Source: Desulfobulbaceae bacterium
Lineage (GTDB): Bacteria > Desulfobacterota > Desulfobulbia > Desulfobulbales > SURF-16
Direction: 5' to 3'
Length of the DNA: 37,995 nt
Assembly (NCBI GenBank): GCA_023230525.1
Contig: JALNXE010000037.1
Coordinates: 1 to 37,995, forward strand
Shown: one piece after another, positions 24,372-31,145 of the stretch
Numbering within the stretch: the first letter of the stretch is position 1
How the letters are laid out: every line of letters starts with the position of its first letter
Translations under genes and position numbers: made by a program
Notes under the pieces: model-generated
The model's input: only the letters and a program-made list of their open reading frames with translations
What the model was told of the DNA's origin: nothing
Databases searched by the model: none

Positions 24372-24997
24372 GGCAGATATAAACTAAGATTCTGCAGCAA
24401 TTCAATCGCAAATTGCTGCTGTTTTTTTATGTCATCCGGCAGATTGCCTCCCGGTCCCGTAATTCTTACCAGCGCCCCATCAGATCGTCGTTTTACAACG
24501 GAATCAAATATCATATACGCCCTGTCCCAATACTCATCAGCGACCACCCTGCCCCGGCTTTGATACCAGTAATAGGCAAGCTGCTTTTCCAAGCCTTTCT
24601 GCAAAACCATCTGATTAACGATAAACGAAGATTTTGCATTAAGTGGGTCGGGGAGCGAAACTTTATCAGTCTGCAGAGCATTCCAGCCGCTGCCAGGCAT
24701 GCAATGCTTGGGGGAATGAATGATCTCCCCTTCCGCCTGGCTCTCGTAAAAACCCACATAAAGCCAGAGTGGATAGCCATCTCTATTACGGTATTCGCGC
24801 ATGATGTATTGGTCAACACCCAGGCTGTCCATAACCGCATCACTGAAACTCTGTTCCGATACCATGGTGAATTCTCCCAATTTCTGAGGAAATTCACTAA
24901 GAGGCCGGAGAAGCGCAACGGCATGGACAGAGCTTAAAAAATTCACATAGATAATTACCGCAATGAGGAGGATGGCTGCGATGAAGAATTGTTTCAT
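24365..24997 (-). CDS. epsI: EpsI family exosortase-associated protein
   Basis: The 210-residue product has one N-terminal membrane helix (FFIAAILLIAVIIYVNFLSS) and an extracytoplasmic domain with the EpsI signature HSPKHCMPGSGW around residues 95-106 (conserved Cys and His) and YWYQSRGR. EpsI domains accompany exosortases, fused or separate, and are needed for PEP-CTERM processing or EPS export; their exact activity is not established. Here it is a separate gene, divided from the exosortase by a HicBA pair and a four-helix-bundle gene. Its TAG stop lies inside a TAGTCTGTAG repeat end and another repeat end lies just upstream (25003-25040). Confidence 0.9.
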   Translation of the reverse strand: MKQFFIAAILLIAVIIYVNFLSSVHAVALLRPLSEFPQKLGEFTMVSEQSFSDAVMDSLGVDQYIMREYRNRDGYPLWLYVGFYESQAEGEIIHSPKHCMPGSGWNALQTDKVSLPDPLNAKSSFIVNQMVLQKGLEKQLAYYWYQSRGRVVADEYWDRAYMIFDSVVKRRSDGALVRITGPGGNLPDDIKKQQQFAIELLQNLSLYLPE

Positions 24998-25002
24998 TTT
25001 TT

Positions 25003-25040
25003 CTAGCTATTTAGGGTGCTTAGACTGTAGTCTGTTAGGG
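25003..25040. repeat. TAGTCTGTAG-family repeat end
   Basis: CTAGCTATTTAGGGTGCTTAG and the following ACTGTAGTCTGTTAGGG are nearly identical to 25731-25769, the left end of the four-helix-bundle element. It stands alone upstream of epsI, so it is either a solo end or one edge of a larger unit spanning the HicBA pair. Confidence 0.8.
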
Positions 25041-25098
25041 ATTATAAACAACGTATCGAGGATCCCACCACCTCAATGGACAAAGAGCAAAGCCAGAC

Positions 25099-25314
25099 TT
25101 ATTCAAATAAATCGCCTGGAAGGTCAAATTTTTCTATAAGATCATTTAGAGCATACGATAATATCATGGTTTTCTTCCCATGCGCTTTTACAGGATATGT
25201 TTTTCGAGTTTCCGGATCAAAGAATTTAGGATGCCTTCCTTTACCTACAACGTATACTACCCCATAATTGCTCAGAAGCTTTATGACCTTCCGCAATTCA
25301 AGAGGTTTAGGCAT
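25099..25314 (-). CDS. hicA: HicA-like toxin
   Basis: The 71-residue product begins LELRKVIKLLSNYGVVYVVG and continues KGRHPKFFDP, the HicA double-stranded RNA-binding-like fold with the key His in the GRHPKF position (usual form GSHHxF). HicA toxins are mRNA interferases. The C-terminal tail (LNDLIEKFDLPGDLFE) is somewhat longer than typical. Its start overlaps the HicB-like stop by 8 bases, so the pair is co-translated with antitoxin first, the reverse of the commonest hicAB order. Confidence 0.75.
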   Translation of the reverse strand: MPKPLELRKVIKLLSNYGVVYVVGKGRHPKFFDPETRKTYPVKAHGKKTMILSYALNDLIEKFDLPGDLFE

Positions 25315-25702
25315 GGCTGACTTCCGAGGAAAGAACTGCTGATTTATCTGCTATTATGGAAGGGATCGATTTCCTGAGGGATTTTGTCAGCCTTGCGTTT
25401 ACCTGTTTTGCTTCCAATTCGTTGAACATGCGCCAATACTTACTATGAGATGGATCATATATGGAATCAAGCGCATCATTTTCAGCCGCCGAAATAATAC
25501 ACTCTTTTACTGCTTCTGTTAGGCTATTCAAGGCATCACTCTCATTATTACCATGTGACGACACAGTGAAGTCAAGGCATCTGGCCACAATTACTTCATT
25601 CTCCTGGCTCAATAAAATATGTAAATATGGGCTGGTCCAGGAATCACCGAAATTAAACCTGATTCTCATCGCTTTTATTGCTTTCATGATTGTCTCTACC
25701 AT
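25307..25702 (-). CDS. hicB: HicB-like antitoxin
   Basis: The 131-residue product has VIVARCLDFTVSSHGNNESDALNSLTEAVKE, the HicB partial RNase H-like fold (the usual form is VAxCPEL.V.TQGxTxEEALxNLxEAI). No clear DNA-binding domain follows; the C-terminus is helical and basic (NARLTKSLRKSIPSI). It should neutralise the toxin encoded directly downstream. The start may be Met1 at 25702 or Met6 at 25687; no strong ribosome site separates them. Confidence 0.7.
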   Translation of the reverse strand: MVETIMKAIKAMRIRFNFGDSWTSPYLHILLSQENEVIVARCLDFTVSSHGNNESDALNSLTEAVKECIISAAENDALDSIYDPSHSKYWRMFNELEAKQVNARLTKSLRKSIPSIIADKSAVLSSEVSHA

Positions 25703-25730
25703 GGGTATATGGGGCTGATTGTTATAACTA

Positions 25731-26165
25731 CTTAGCTATTTAGGTTGTTTAGGCTGTAGGCTGTTAGGGTTACGCAAGGAACGCATTAAAGCTCCCAACA
25801 CCTTTTCGGTCTCATAAAGCTTGGAGTCAAAGCCGGCAAAACTTTTCTCGTCAAAATATCCAAGACGTTTCGACAAGCTGGACTGATGGTGCAACTCCCT
25901 TAAAGATGCAAATGCGATTTCGAGAAAACGAAGATACTCCGTCTGATTTTCACGCGCACATCCTTCCACTATGTTTGATGGAATCGATACAGCCGATCTT
26001 CTCATTTGCGAAGTCAATCCATACATTTCGTCTTTGGGGAAATTCCGTGTTTCACGATAGGTGAGTATCGCAACTTCATCAGCCAGTTCAAATGCTCTGA
26101 GCTGTGTGTGATCTCGCATGATTATTCCTATCCACCTAAACACCTACAGACTATCCACCTGAAGT
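25731..26165 (-). mobile_element. Four-helix-bundle gene bounded by TAGTCTGTAG-family ends
   Basis: A unit of about 435 bp. The left end (25731-25769) reads CTTAGCTATTTAGG followed by TTGTTTAGGCTGTAGGCTG. The right end (26127-26165) read from the other strand is CTTCAGGTGGATAGTCTGTA. Both ends share an AGnCTGTAGG core. Inside is the four-helix-bundle gene. Gene-less or deleted relatives lie at 33930-34067, 35459-35555 and 36590-36713, suggesting a transposable cassette. No transposase is encoded inside, so movement would need a factor in trans. Confidence 0.6.
25736..26119 (-). CDS. Four-helix-bundle (S23 / IVS-type) protein
   Basis: The 127-residue product has the signature of proteins first found in 23S rRNA intervening sequences: LRAFELADEVAILTYRETRNFPKDEMYGL, then QMRRSAVSIPSNIVEGCARE and FLEIAFASLRELHHQ. 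These form a helical bundle that pentamerises; the biochemical role is unknown. The frame opens at 26143, but the ATG at 26119 with AGGA upstream gives the normal MRDHTQLRAFELA start. The C-terminus is encoded within the left repeat end. It sits immediately after the exosortase gene and is flanked by the repeat ends described for the element. Confidence 0.85.
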   Translation of the reverse strand: MRDHTQLRAFELADEVAILTYRETRNFPKDEMYGLTSQMRRSAVSIPSNIVEGCARENQTEYLRFLEIAFASLRELHHQSSLSKRLGYFDEKSFAGFDSKLYETEKVLGALMRSLRNPNSLQPKQPK

Positions 26166-27050
26166 CATGGTGGTTGACTTGCGGTGATGCCCCAGGAGAA
26201 AAGAGATCCCCCAGAGAGCGCCAAATGAAATGACAAACACCATCAAGCCGGAAAACTCATGCCAGAATCCTTCTCCCCAGGCGGGGTTATATTTGGTGAG
26301 AATGCCGTTTAATGCCACGCGCCCGGCATTGGCCAGTACGGCAATGGGTATTGCCAGCACCATAATCAGCAGGCGTTTGAAAATACTTTTATGCATCATA
26401 TAGGCCAGTAAAAATGCCAGAGTGATCAGGGTCATCAGCGACCTGATGCCGCTGCAGGCATCGACAACTTCCAGGGTGGTGTGCGGCAGATGGACAATAT
26501 TCCCCTCCCTGAAGACCGGCATTCCAAAGAGAGCCAGGATTTTCACAGCGATCTTGGTAGCGTAAAGCTTCAAAGGAAAAGCCGCGGCATCGTATAGAAT
26601 ATATGGCAACGGGACGGCAAAAAACAAAAGAAGCACCGGAAAGCGCAGAATTCCGGCAATCTCCCCGCCTTCCAGAAAACTGATCAGCCCATAAAGAACG
26701 ACAATCAGAGAAAGGCGTTGAGAAAAAAATTCAGCCCCCACGGAGCCAAGGATAAAAAGAAGCAGCCCGGCAAGAACGATCAGCAGGCCTCTGTTATTCG
26801 GGCAGATGGCAGCCTGCTTGAGGGATGCGTATCGAGCTTTGATAAAATAGAGAGAAATAAAGGGAATAAGTAACCCGTGGGAGTAATTGTCGTCATTCCA
26901 GAGATCCAGCCCCCATTTCAGCAGAACATCTCTGTACAGAACAATCAGCAGGAGGCACAGGATAAGCCATTGTACTTTTCCGGACAGCATTATTATGGCT
27001 GATGGGTATTGGCTCTTAGGTTCAGTCTTTTTCATTGAGCGTTGCCACAT
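26151..27050 (-). CDS. xrtA: Exosortase (XrtA/EpsH type)
   Basis: The 299-residue membrane protein has about eight hydrophobic helices. The catalytic triad of exosortases is visible: Cys in VVDACSGIRSLMTL (residue about 198), Arg in LANAGRVALNG and His in EGFWHEFSGLMVF. It should cleave PEP-CTERM tails at the membrane and pass the protein to a glycan-linked surface form. EpsI is not fused. Assignment to the XrtA class rests on the neighbouring XrtA-type deacetylase, amidotransferase and ligase. The gene overlaps the nuclease gene by 29 bases (14 if Met6 is used). Its last residues TSGG and the TAG stop come from the right end of the four-helix-bundle element. Confidence 0.9.
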   Translation of the reverse strand: MWQRSMKKTEPKSQYPSAIIMLSGKVQWLILCLLLIVLYRDVLLKWGLDLWNDDNYSHGLLIPFISLYFIKARYASLKQAAICPNNRGLLIVLAGLLLFILGSVGAEFFSQRLSLIVVLYGLISFLEGGEIAGILRFPVLLLFFAVPLPYILYDAAAFPLKLYATKIAVKILALFGMPVFREGNIVHLPHTTLEVVDACSGIRSLMTLITLAFLLAYMMHKSIFKRLLIMVLAIPIAVLANAGRVALNGILTKYNPAWGEGFWHEFSGLMVFVISFGALWGISFLLGHHRKSTTMTSGG

Positions 27051-28491
27051 TATGGCCTTGTTTTATTAATTCACGGCAAAGGGCACTTTGGGCTTCCGGA
27101 TCACCATGAACCAGCTTGATCTTCCCTGGTTTTCCCGGCAGGGAGTCCACCCACTCAAGCAGCCCATGCTGGTCGGCGTGGGCGGAGTAGCCGGTCAGCT
27201 GTTCCACATTGGCCCGGATGGTTATTTTAGTGTTATGCAAACGGGCGTACCCTCCTGGCCGGCTACCGTAGTTTACTATATCATACCCAGGCGTTCCCTG
27301 AGCCTGATACCCGACAAAAAAGACATCATTTCTGGCATCAGCCAGTCCCTGGGCAAGATGATCGACAATTCTGCCGCCCGTGCACATGCCGCTACCGGCG
27401 ATAATGATGGCCGGGCCGGCAAGCCCCAGAAGGCTTTTATGGTCTTTGAACTTTTCGACGCTGTACAGATGAGCAAAATCAAACGGGTGTTCGCCTGCTG
27501 CCTGCAGTGTTTGGGATTCATTGTCCCAGAATTGCGCAAGCTCCGAGTAGATCTGGGTGATTTTCAAACCAAGCGGGGAATCGACAAAGACGGGAACTTG
27601 CTTATTCCGCCACTTTTCAGTGCTGAACAGGCGGTCCAGCTCATACAGGATCTCCTGGGTTCGCCCTAGGGCAAAGGCCGGGATAAACACCTTGCCGTTG
27701 TCCGCCAGTGCCTTGGCAAGTTTTTCAGACAACCGGCTGGTCCGGTCTTCCCGGCTTTCATGAATCCGGTTGCCATAGGTCGATTCCAGGATCAGCAGGT
27801 CGCAAGGATCTGGAGGGTCTGGATCAGGGATGATCGGGGTATTCCGGTTGCCCAGGTCGCCGGAAAAGAGGATTGCATATTCGGGGTCACCTTTTGCCTG
27901 AAAACCCCTCTTGCCTCGGGCCGTGCCCGCGGCCCTGGGACCCATATCGCGGGCAAGGCCCGCTCCTACTGCAGGATTATCATTATTTTTTGTGCCGGCT
28001 ACGACCTGAGCGTTAGCCGGAATGGTGAAGCGGATAAAAGCTGAGCCCAGAATGTGCCCGGCCCTTCCCAGCTTAAAACGAATCCCATGCTTTAATTGAA
28101 ATTCCTGCTGATATTCAAAGCCCCAGGAGAGGTCATCAATCCTGTCGGAGAGTTTTTTTATTGCCGGCGGGTCCAGCTGCCCGAAACCCATGGCGTCAGT
28201 CAGCATGGGCACAAGCAGGGCCTTGGTCGGGTGAGTGCAGATTATCTCCCCGGCAAATCCATTCTGCATCAGCTCGGGCAAGCGGCCGACATGATCGATA
28301 TGGGCATGGGTCAGGAAAAGATAATCGATTTTCTCCGGCTGCACCGGCCAATCCGCCATGGGCAGCAGATCATCATGCCCCTGGGCCGCTCCGCAGTCAA
28401 CCATGATGTTGAGCCCGGCGGCGCGCAGCAGATGGCATGATCCGGTGACGCAGTTTTCGCCGCCCAGATGGGTTATGGTTGGTTGGCTCAT
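27022..28491 (-). CDS. Beta-CASP metallo-beta-lactamase RNA nuclease
   Basis: The 489-residue product has the metallo-beta-lactamase motif HAHIDHVGRLPEL (residues about 61-73), SGDLGN (metal Asp), and beta-CASP motifs: LESTYGNR, IPAFALGRTQEILYEL, GSGMCTGGRI and YSAHADQ. This family includes CPSF-like and RNase J-like RNA processing enzymes, so it likely cuts RNA. A GC-rich palindrome copy lies inside the gene and encodes residues about 174-192 (VGAGLARDMGPRAAG) as an in-frame insertion just before the conserved SGDLGN. It starts with a 4-base overlap with the HEPN gene and ends overlapping the exosortase gene. A link to exosortase function is not established. Confidence 0.88.
   Translation of the reverse strand: MSQPTITHLGGENCVTGSCHLLRAAGLNIMVDCGAAQGHDDLLPMADWPVQPEKIDYLFLTHAHIDHVGRLPELMQNGFAGEIICTHPTKALLVPMLTDAMGFGQLDPPAIKKLSDRIDDLSWGFEYQQEFQLKHGIRFKLGRAGHILGSAFIRFTIPANAQVVAGTKNNDNPAVGAGLARDMGPRAAGTARGKRGFQAKGDPEYAILFSGDLGNRNTPIIPDPDPPDPCDLLILESTYGNRIHESREDRTSRLSEKLAKALADNGKVFIPAFALGRTQEILYELDRLFSTEKWRNKQVPVFVDSPLGLKITQIYSELAQFWDNESQTLQAAGEHPFDFAHLYSVEKFKDHKSLLGLAGPAIIIAGSGMCTGGRIVDHLAQGLADARNDVFFVGYQAQGTPGYDIVNYGSRPGGYARLHNTKITIRANVEQLTGYSAHADQHGLLEWVDSLPGKPGKIKLVHGDPEAQSALCRELIKQGHNVATLNEKD
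27915..27969. repeat. GC-rich paired palindrome, copy 3, inside a coding gene
   Basis: Arms at 27918-27932 (degenerate, GGGCCGTGCCCGCGG) and 27946-27969 (intact). The spacer is shorter than in other copies (about 13 bases). It is read in frame by the beta-CASP nuclease gene without a stop codon. Confidence 0.8.
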
Positions 28492-28934
28492 GGCTCTTGG
28501 CTCTGGGCAGGAGGTGCATGGCTGGTTTTTCCCTTGAGGAATTCCCTGCAGACTTTCATTATCTTTCCCAAATCGGTATAGGCATCTGCGCTGTCCTGAG
28601 CTGAGTAAACCTCAAAGGGGGAAAGTCCGGGGAGTCCATTCGGGTACCGGGCGGAAATATAAAAACGATCCAATCTCTTTGCCTCTTTATCAATTTGCAG
28701 AAAAAGAGGATGCTCTTTTGTGAGCAGGAGCACCATTTCCGCCAGGGAATGTCCCCAGACTTTGCGCATGCCCGTTGCATACAGGCATGCTTTCAACATT
28801 TTTTCTCCTGCTTGCTGTGTCATGAAGCAGGTTTTGTCATAAAACCCAGCCTCTTTTTTCATCCAGCAGATAAAGCGATAATCATCTTCAGCCTGTGCAC
28901 TCCAGCGCAGGCTTTCTTTAATGAGATCTTTCAT
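28488..28934 (-). CDS. HEPN domain protein
   Basis: The 148-residue product has the HEPN helical fold: ESLRWSAQAEDDYRFICWM, FMTQQAGEKMLKACLYATG, WGHSLAEMVLLL and ISARYPNGLPGLSPFEVYS. The usual ribonuclease motif R-x4-6-H is represented weakly (R..WGHS). HEPN proteins pair with MNT nucleotidyltransferases as toxin-antitoxin systems, in which MNT adds AMP to HEPN. Its MNT partner lies directly upstream with a 17-base overlap. The frame ends 4 bases into the beta-CASP nuclease gene, so the pair and the nuclease look co-translated. Confidence 0.85.
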   Translation of the reverse strand: MKDLIKESLRWSAQAEDDYRFICWMKKEAGFYDKTCFMTQQAGEKMLKACLYATGMRKVWGHSLAEMVLLLTKEHPLFLQIDKEAKRLDRFYISARYPNGLPGLSPFEVYSAQDSADAYTDLGKIMKVCREFLKGKTSHAPPAQSQEP

Positions 28935-29220
28935 GGAGTACTTTGCCTCCGGCTACCGCATCTTGTATAAACGGGTTTTCTTTCAACATCATTTGAAATT
29001 CTTCCGGAGTGTAGGCAAGTATATCAACCGCTTTCGGCAAATTCCATGCCATATAAAGGTCTCGAAGGCGGTCCATGAATCGTTTATGTGTGTTATACAC
29101 GATGATGAGATCCACATCGCTATATTCATCTGCCTGGCCGCTGGCCCACGATCCGAAAAGAATAATCTTTTCCGGTGAAAACGGCAGGAAGGTGTCTATG
29201 ATTTGTTGTTCCGTTATCAC
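28918..29220 (-). CDS. MNT-type nucleotidyltransferase (antitoxin)
   Basis: The 100-residue product has the minimal nucleotidyltransferase core: EKIILFGSWASGQADEYSDVDLIIV, that is GS-x3-G followed by D-x-D, all residues present, and a third acidic position in VDILAYTPEEF. It should adenylylate its HEPN partner at 28488-28934. It ends overlapping that gene by 17 bases and starts one base after the stop of another MNT gene at 29222, so two HEPN/MNT pairs sit head to tail. Confidence 0.85.
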   Translation of the reverse strand: MITEQQIIDTFLPFSPEKIILFGSWASGQADEYSDVDLIIVYNTHKRFMDRLRDLYMAWNLPKAVDILAYTPEEFQMMLKENPFIQDAVAGGKVLHERSH

Positions 29221-29221
29221 T

Positions 29222-29614
29222 TTATATCCGCATTGTTGGTGATGGCTGTTGATGGTATATATTCACAGCACCTGGATTTTGGACTGCATGGCGCTTTTCC
29301 AGAATGATGTCCCGGTCCATGCGGAGGATCTCTTCAGGGGTATAGACCAGGATATCCACCGCCACGCCCAAGTCAAACAAGTCAACAAACTCCATGGCCC
29401 GCTCCGGAAAAGATTTTAGCGTTTCCTTGACAATCACTAAATCGATATCCGACCAGAACTGGGCTGTTCCTGCAGCCACCGAGCCGATCAGATAGGCGTT
29501 TATTACATTTTTCCCTGCCAGTTTTTCGGCAAGAAATTTCGCGATCTGCTCAAGGGAAAAATCCACAACCGAGATTGCCGGACGGCTTTTTTCAAGAATT
29601 TTAACGCTTGTCAT
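29222..29614 (-). CDS. MNT-type nucleotidyltransferase, second copy
   Basis: The 130-residue product has INAYLIGSVAAGTAQFWSDI followed by DLVIV: the GS-x3-G and D-x-D core with a third acidic residue in VDILVYTPEEI. The frame extends to 29725, but the upstream part overlaps the HEPN frame; MTSVKILEKSRP at 29614 gives a normal-length protein and a 14-base overlap with the HEPN stop. Its own HEPN partner is frameshifted (29601-29934), so it may be an orphan antitoxin or may act on the neighbouring intact HEPN. Confidence 0.75.
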   Translation of the reverse strand: MTSVKILEKSRPAISVVDFSLEQIAKFLAEKLAGKNVINAYLIGSVAAGTAQFWSDIDLVIVKETLKSFPERAMEFVDLFDLGVAVDILVYTPEEILRMDRDIILEKRHAVQNPGAVNIYHQQPSPTMRI

Positions 29615-29934
29615 CTTGCCCCAGCCCCATCCGCTCCATGACAAGCCGGAAGATTGTCCTGGCGGGACAACTGGCGGAAATATAGTAAATATCCAACTCC
29701 CTGGCACATGCCTCCATTTGATCATTTTCTTTGAGCTCTTTCTTTAATGATGCGGTAGAGCGAATGGGTGCGAACCGTATCAAAGCCCTTGAAAAGGCAA
29801 TAGCCTTTCAGGGCTTTCTCTGCTGACTGCTGACCGATAAAACAAACCTGGGAGTAAAATCCTCCTGCCAGGGAATGGTCAGCCCAATCGAGGTCATTTT
29901 CAGCCTGACGCAGCCAATCCAGATGTCTTTGCAT
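29601..29934 (-). pseudogene. HEPN gene broken by a 4-base tandem duplication
   Basis: Two frames together encode one HEPN protein. The first (29934 down to 29722, 70 codons) has HLDWLRQAENDLDWADHSLA and CFIGQQSAEKALKGYCLFKG, then THSLYRIIKE, after which it goes off-frame and stops. The second continues KELKENDQMEACARELDIYYISASCP to 29601. The switch lies at AAAGAAAG; removing one AAAG restores RIIKELKENDQMEA in a single frame of about 110 codons. The usual RYP motif appears as SCP, another sign of decay. A natural 4-base duplication, phase-variation-like slippage or a sequencing error could explain it. Confidence 0.7.
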
Positions 29935-30383
29935 GATATTCCTTGTTTTATTCCAAAACCCGGAACCGTCCCAAACGAGAACCGTTTCAATTCATTTTTA
30001 CACTTCTCATTGACCAAAGGCAACAAACCTTACACATGCCCGTCATTTTAACCCCAACATTTCCATTCTTGCCATTGGATAGTCTCCAATAGGGCAAATC
30101 CGTTTTATACATTCCGGGAATTTGGATTCAGCCTGTTATGAAAGTATTGACAGAAATAATCAAAAAAACCGCTAAATCAGACCGTTAACAGTACACCACT
30201 ACCTCAATCTCTTTATTTTTTCCTGGTTTTCGGAATATAAACCGGATTTATGTAATTTAAGGTCATTAACAAGCTGCTGATTCAGATGATTAATATATGT
30301 TTTTTTAGAAAGAGAAGCCCTATAACCCCCCATAAAACCTGACAAAAAAAGACACCGCAACCACTTCAACACCTTCACCCCCC
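29935..30383. other. Gap upstream of the PEP-CTERM promoter
   Basis: No convincing gene. The left part carries the 5' side of the HEPN pseudogene; the right part is AT-rich and should hold the upstream activator sites of the sigma-54 promoter at 30388-30404. A small palindrome TTCCGGGAA near 30111 is the only candidate I noticed; I cannot tie it to a regulator. Confidence 0.5.
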
Positions 30384-30387
30384 TCAA

Positions 30388-30404
30388 TTGGCACGACAAA
30401 TGCT
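30388..30404 (+). promoter_or_regulatory. Sigma-54 (RpoN) promoter of the PEP-CTERM gene
   Basis: TTGGCACGACAAATGCT matches the RpoN consensus YTGGCACGnnnnTTGCW at all but one position. GG is at 30390-30391 and GC at 30402-30403 with exactly 10 bases between. Transcription would begin near 30415, leaving a leader of about 70 bases with AAGGAG before the ATG at 30487. A sigma-54 activator gene lies 1.3 kb away at 32364-33872. Confidence 0.8.
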
Positions 30405-30486
30405 TATTAAAAAATTAACTTAATTTAAGCAAGGGAATACCCCTCATGTTACATTTGCAAATGAATAACAGCTAAGGAGAAAAAAG

Positions 30487-31056
30487 ATGAAAAAAACATT
30501 AGTTAAAGGAATGGCCCTCGCTTTCGTGGGCTCGATGTTGTTTGCAGGGAGCGTTTTTGCGTTGCCGATCACGGGTGGCATTAGCCTTACCGGAGCTTGG
30601 TTGCCCACTGGCGGAACAGGAATTGATGATGCGACAGGAATTGATTATGTGGGTGATGTAGCCACAGTAGCAGCTGTTTCGGGCTCTTTTACTTCTGTGA
30701 CCCTTGGCGAGGATGTTGCTATGCAAGATTTTACATTCAGCCCATCCCTTTTACCTGATCCAGTTAGCCCCTTATGGGCTGTTGACGGGTTTAGTTTTAC
30801 ATTGAACAGCGTAACAGTAGATTTTCAAGACGATACGTTTTTGCTTCTATCAGGCACAGGAACAATCAGTGGCACTTCATTTGATGACACTACAGGACAA
30901 TGGGCCTTTTCTGGCAATGGACTTGGGGGCACCTTCTCTTGGTCAGACTCCACGGCTGCGGCTCCAGTACCAGAACCAGCCACTATGCTGCTCATGGGTA
31001 GCGGCCTTGCCGGTCTTGCCGGTGTAGCCCGCAAACGGCGCAGCAAAAAAGCGTGA
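30487..31056 (+). CDS. PEP-CTERM sorting-signal protein
   Basis: The 189-residue exported protein has a signal peptide (residues 1-26, cleavage near VFA-L), a low-complexity Thr/Ser/Gly-rich middle of beta-strand character with almost no Lys or Cys, and a complete PEP-CTERM tail: VPEPATMLLMGSGLAGLAGV, then basic residues RKRRSKK. This is the substrate type of the exosortase at 26151-27050, which cuts at the Pro-Glu-Pro box. The mature part is probably a glycosylated surface or matrix protein. AAGGAG lies 8 bases before the ATG. A sigma-54 promoter drives it and a strong hairpin terminator follows. No other PEP-CTERM gene lies in the window. Confidence 0.92.
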   Translation: MKKTLVKGMALAFVGSMLFAGSVFALPITGGISLTGAWLPTGGTGIDDATGIDYVGDVATVAAVSGSFTSVTLGEDVAMQDFTFSPSLLPDPVSPLWAVDGFSFTLNSVTVDFQDDTFLLLSGTGTISGTSFDDTTGQWAFSGNGLGGTFSWSDSTAAAPVPEPATMLLMGSGLAGLAGVARKRRSKKA

Positions 31057-31083
31057 TAAGCTGATAAGCTGATAAGCTGATAA
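31054..31083. repeat. 8-bp tandem repeat TGATAAGC at the PEP-CTERM stop
   Basis: TGATAAGC is repeated three times plus a partial fourth copy, starting at the stop codon of the PEP-CTERM gene. Because the period is 8, TGA falls in each of the three frames in turn, so the array closes every forward frame before the terminator. Confidence 0.85.
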
Positions 31084-31122
31084 AAAAACCGTTGCCTCTC
31101 TACAGAGGCAACGGTTTTTTTT
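31083..31122 (+). terminator. Rho-independent terminator of the PEP-CTERM gene
   Basis: A perfect stem AAAACCGTTGCCTCT/AGAGGCAACGGTTTT with a short CTAC-type loop is followed by a T-run. The A-run on the 5' side means it could also stop transcripts arriving on the minus strand. Confidence 0.9.
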
Positions 31123-31145
31123 ATTCGGATTCCAGAATTTTGGAC

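Noticed and set aside
25003..26165. Repeats near epsI as a CRISPR array
   Set aside because: The repeats are few, imperfect, inverted rather than regularly spaced direct repeats, and no cas gene is present.
27088..27669. 193-codon plus-strand frame within the nuclease gene
   Set aside because: It is a shadow of the well-conserved beta-CASP coding sequence on the minus strand.
30199..30399. 66-codon minus-strand frame upstream of the PEP-CTERM gene
   Set aside because: No ribosome site, no domain, and its start region overlaps the sigma-54 promoter.
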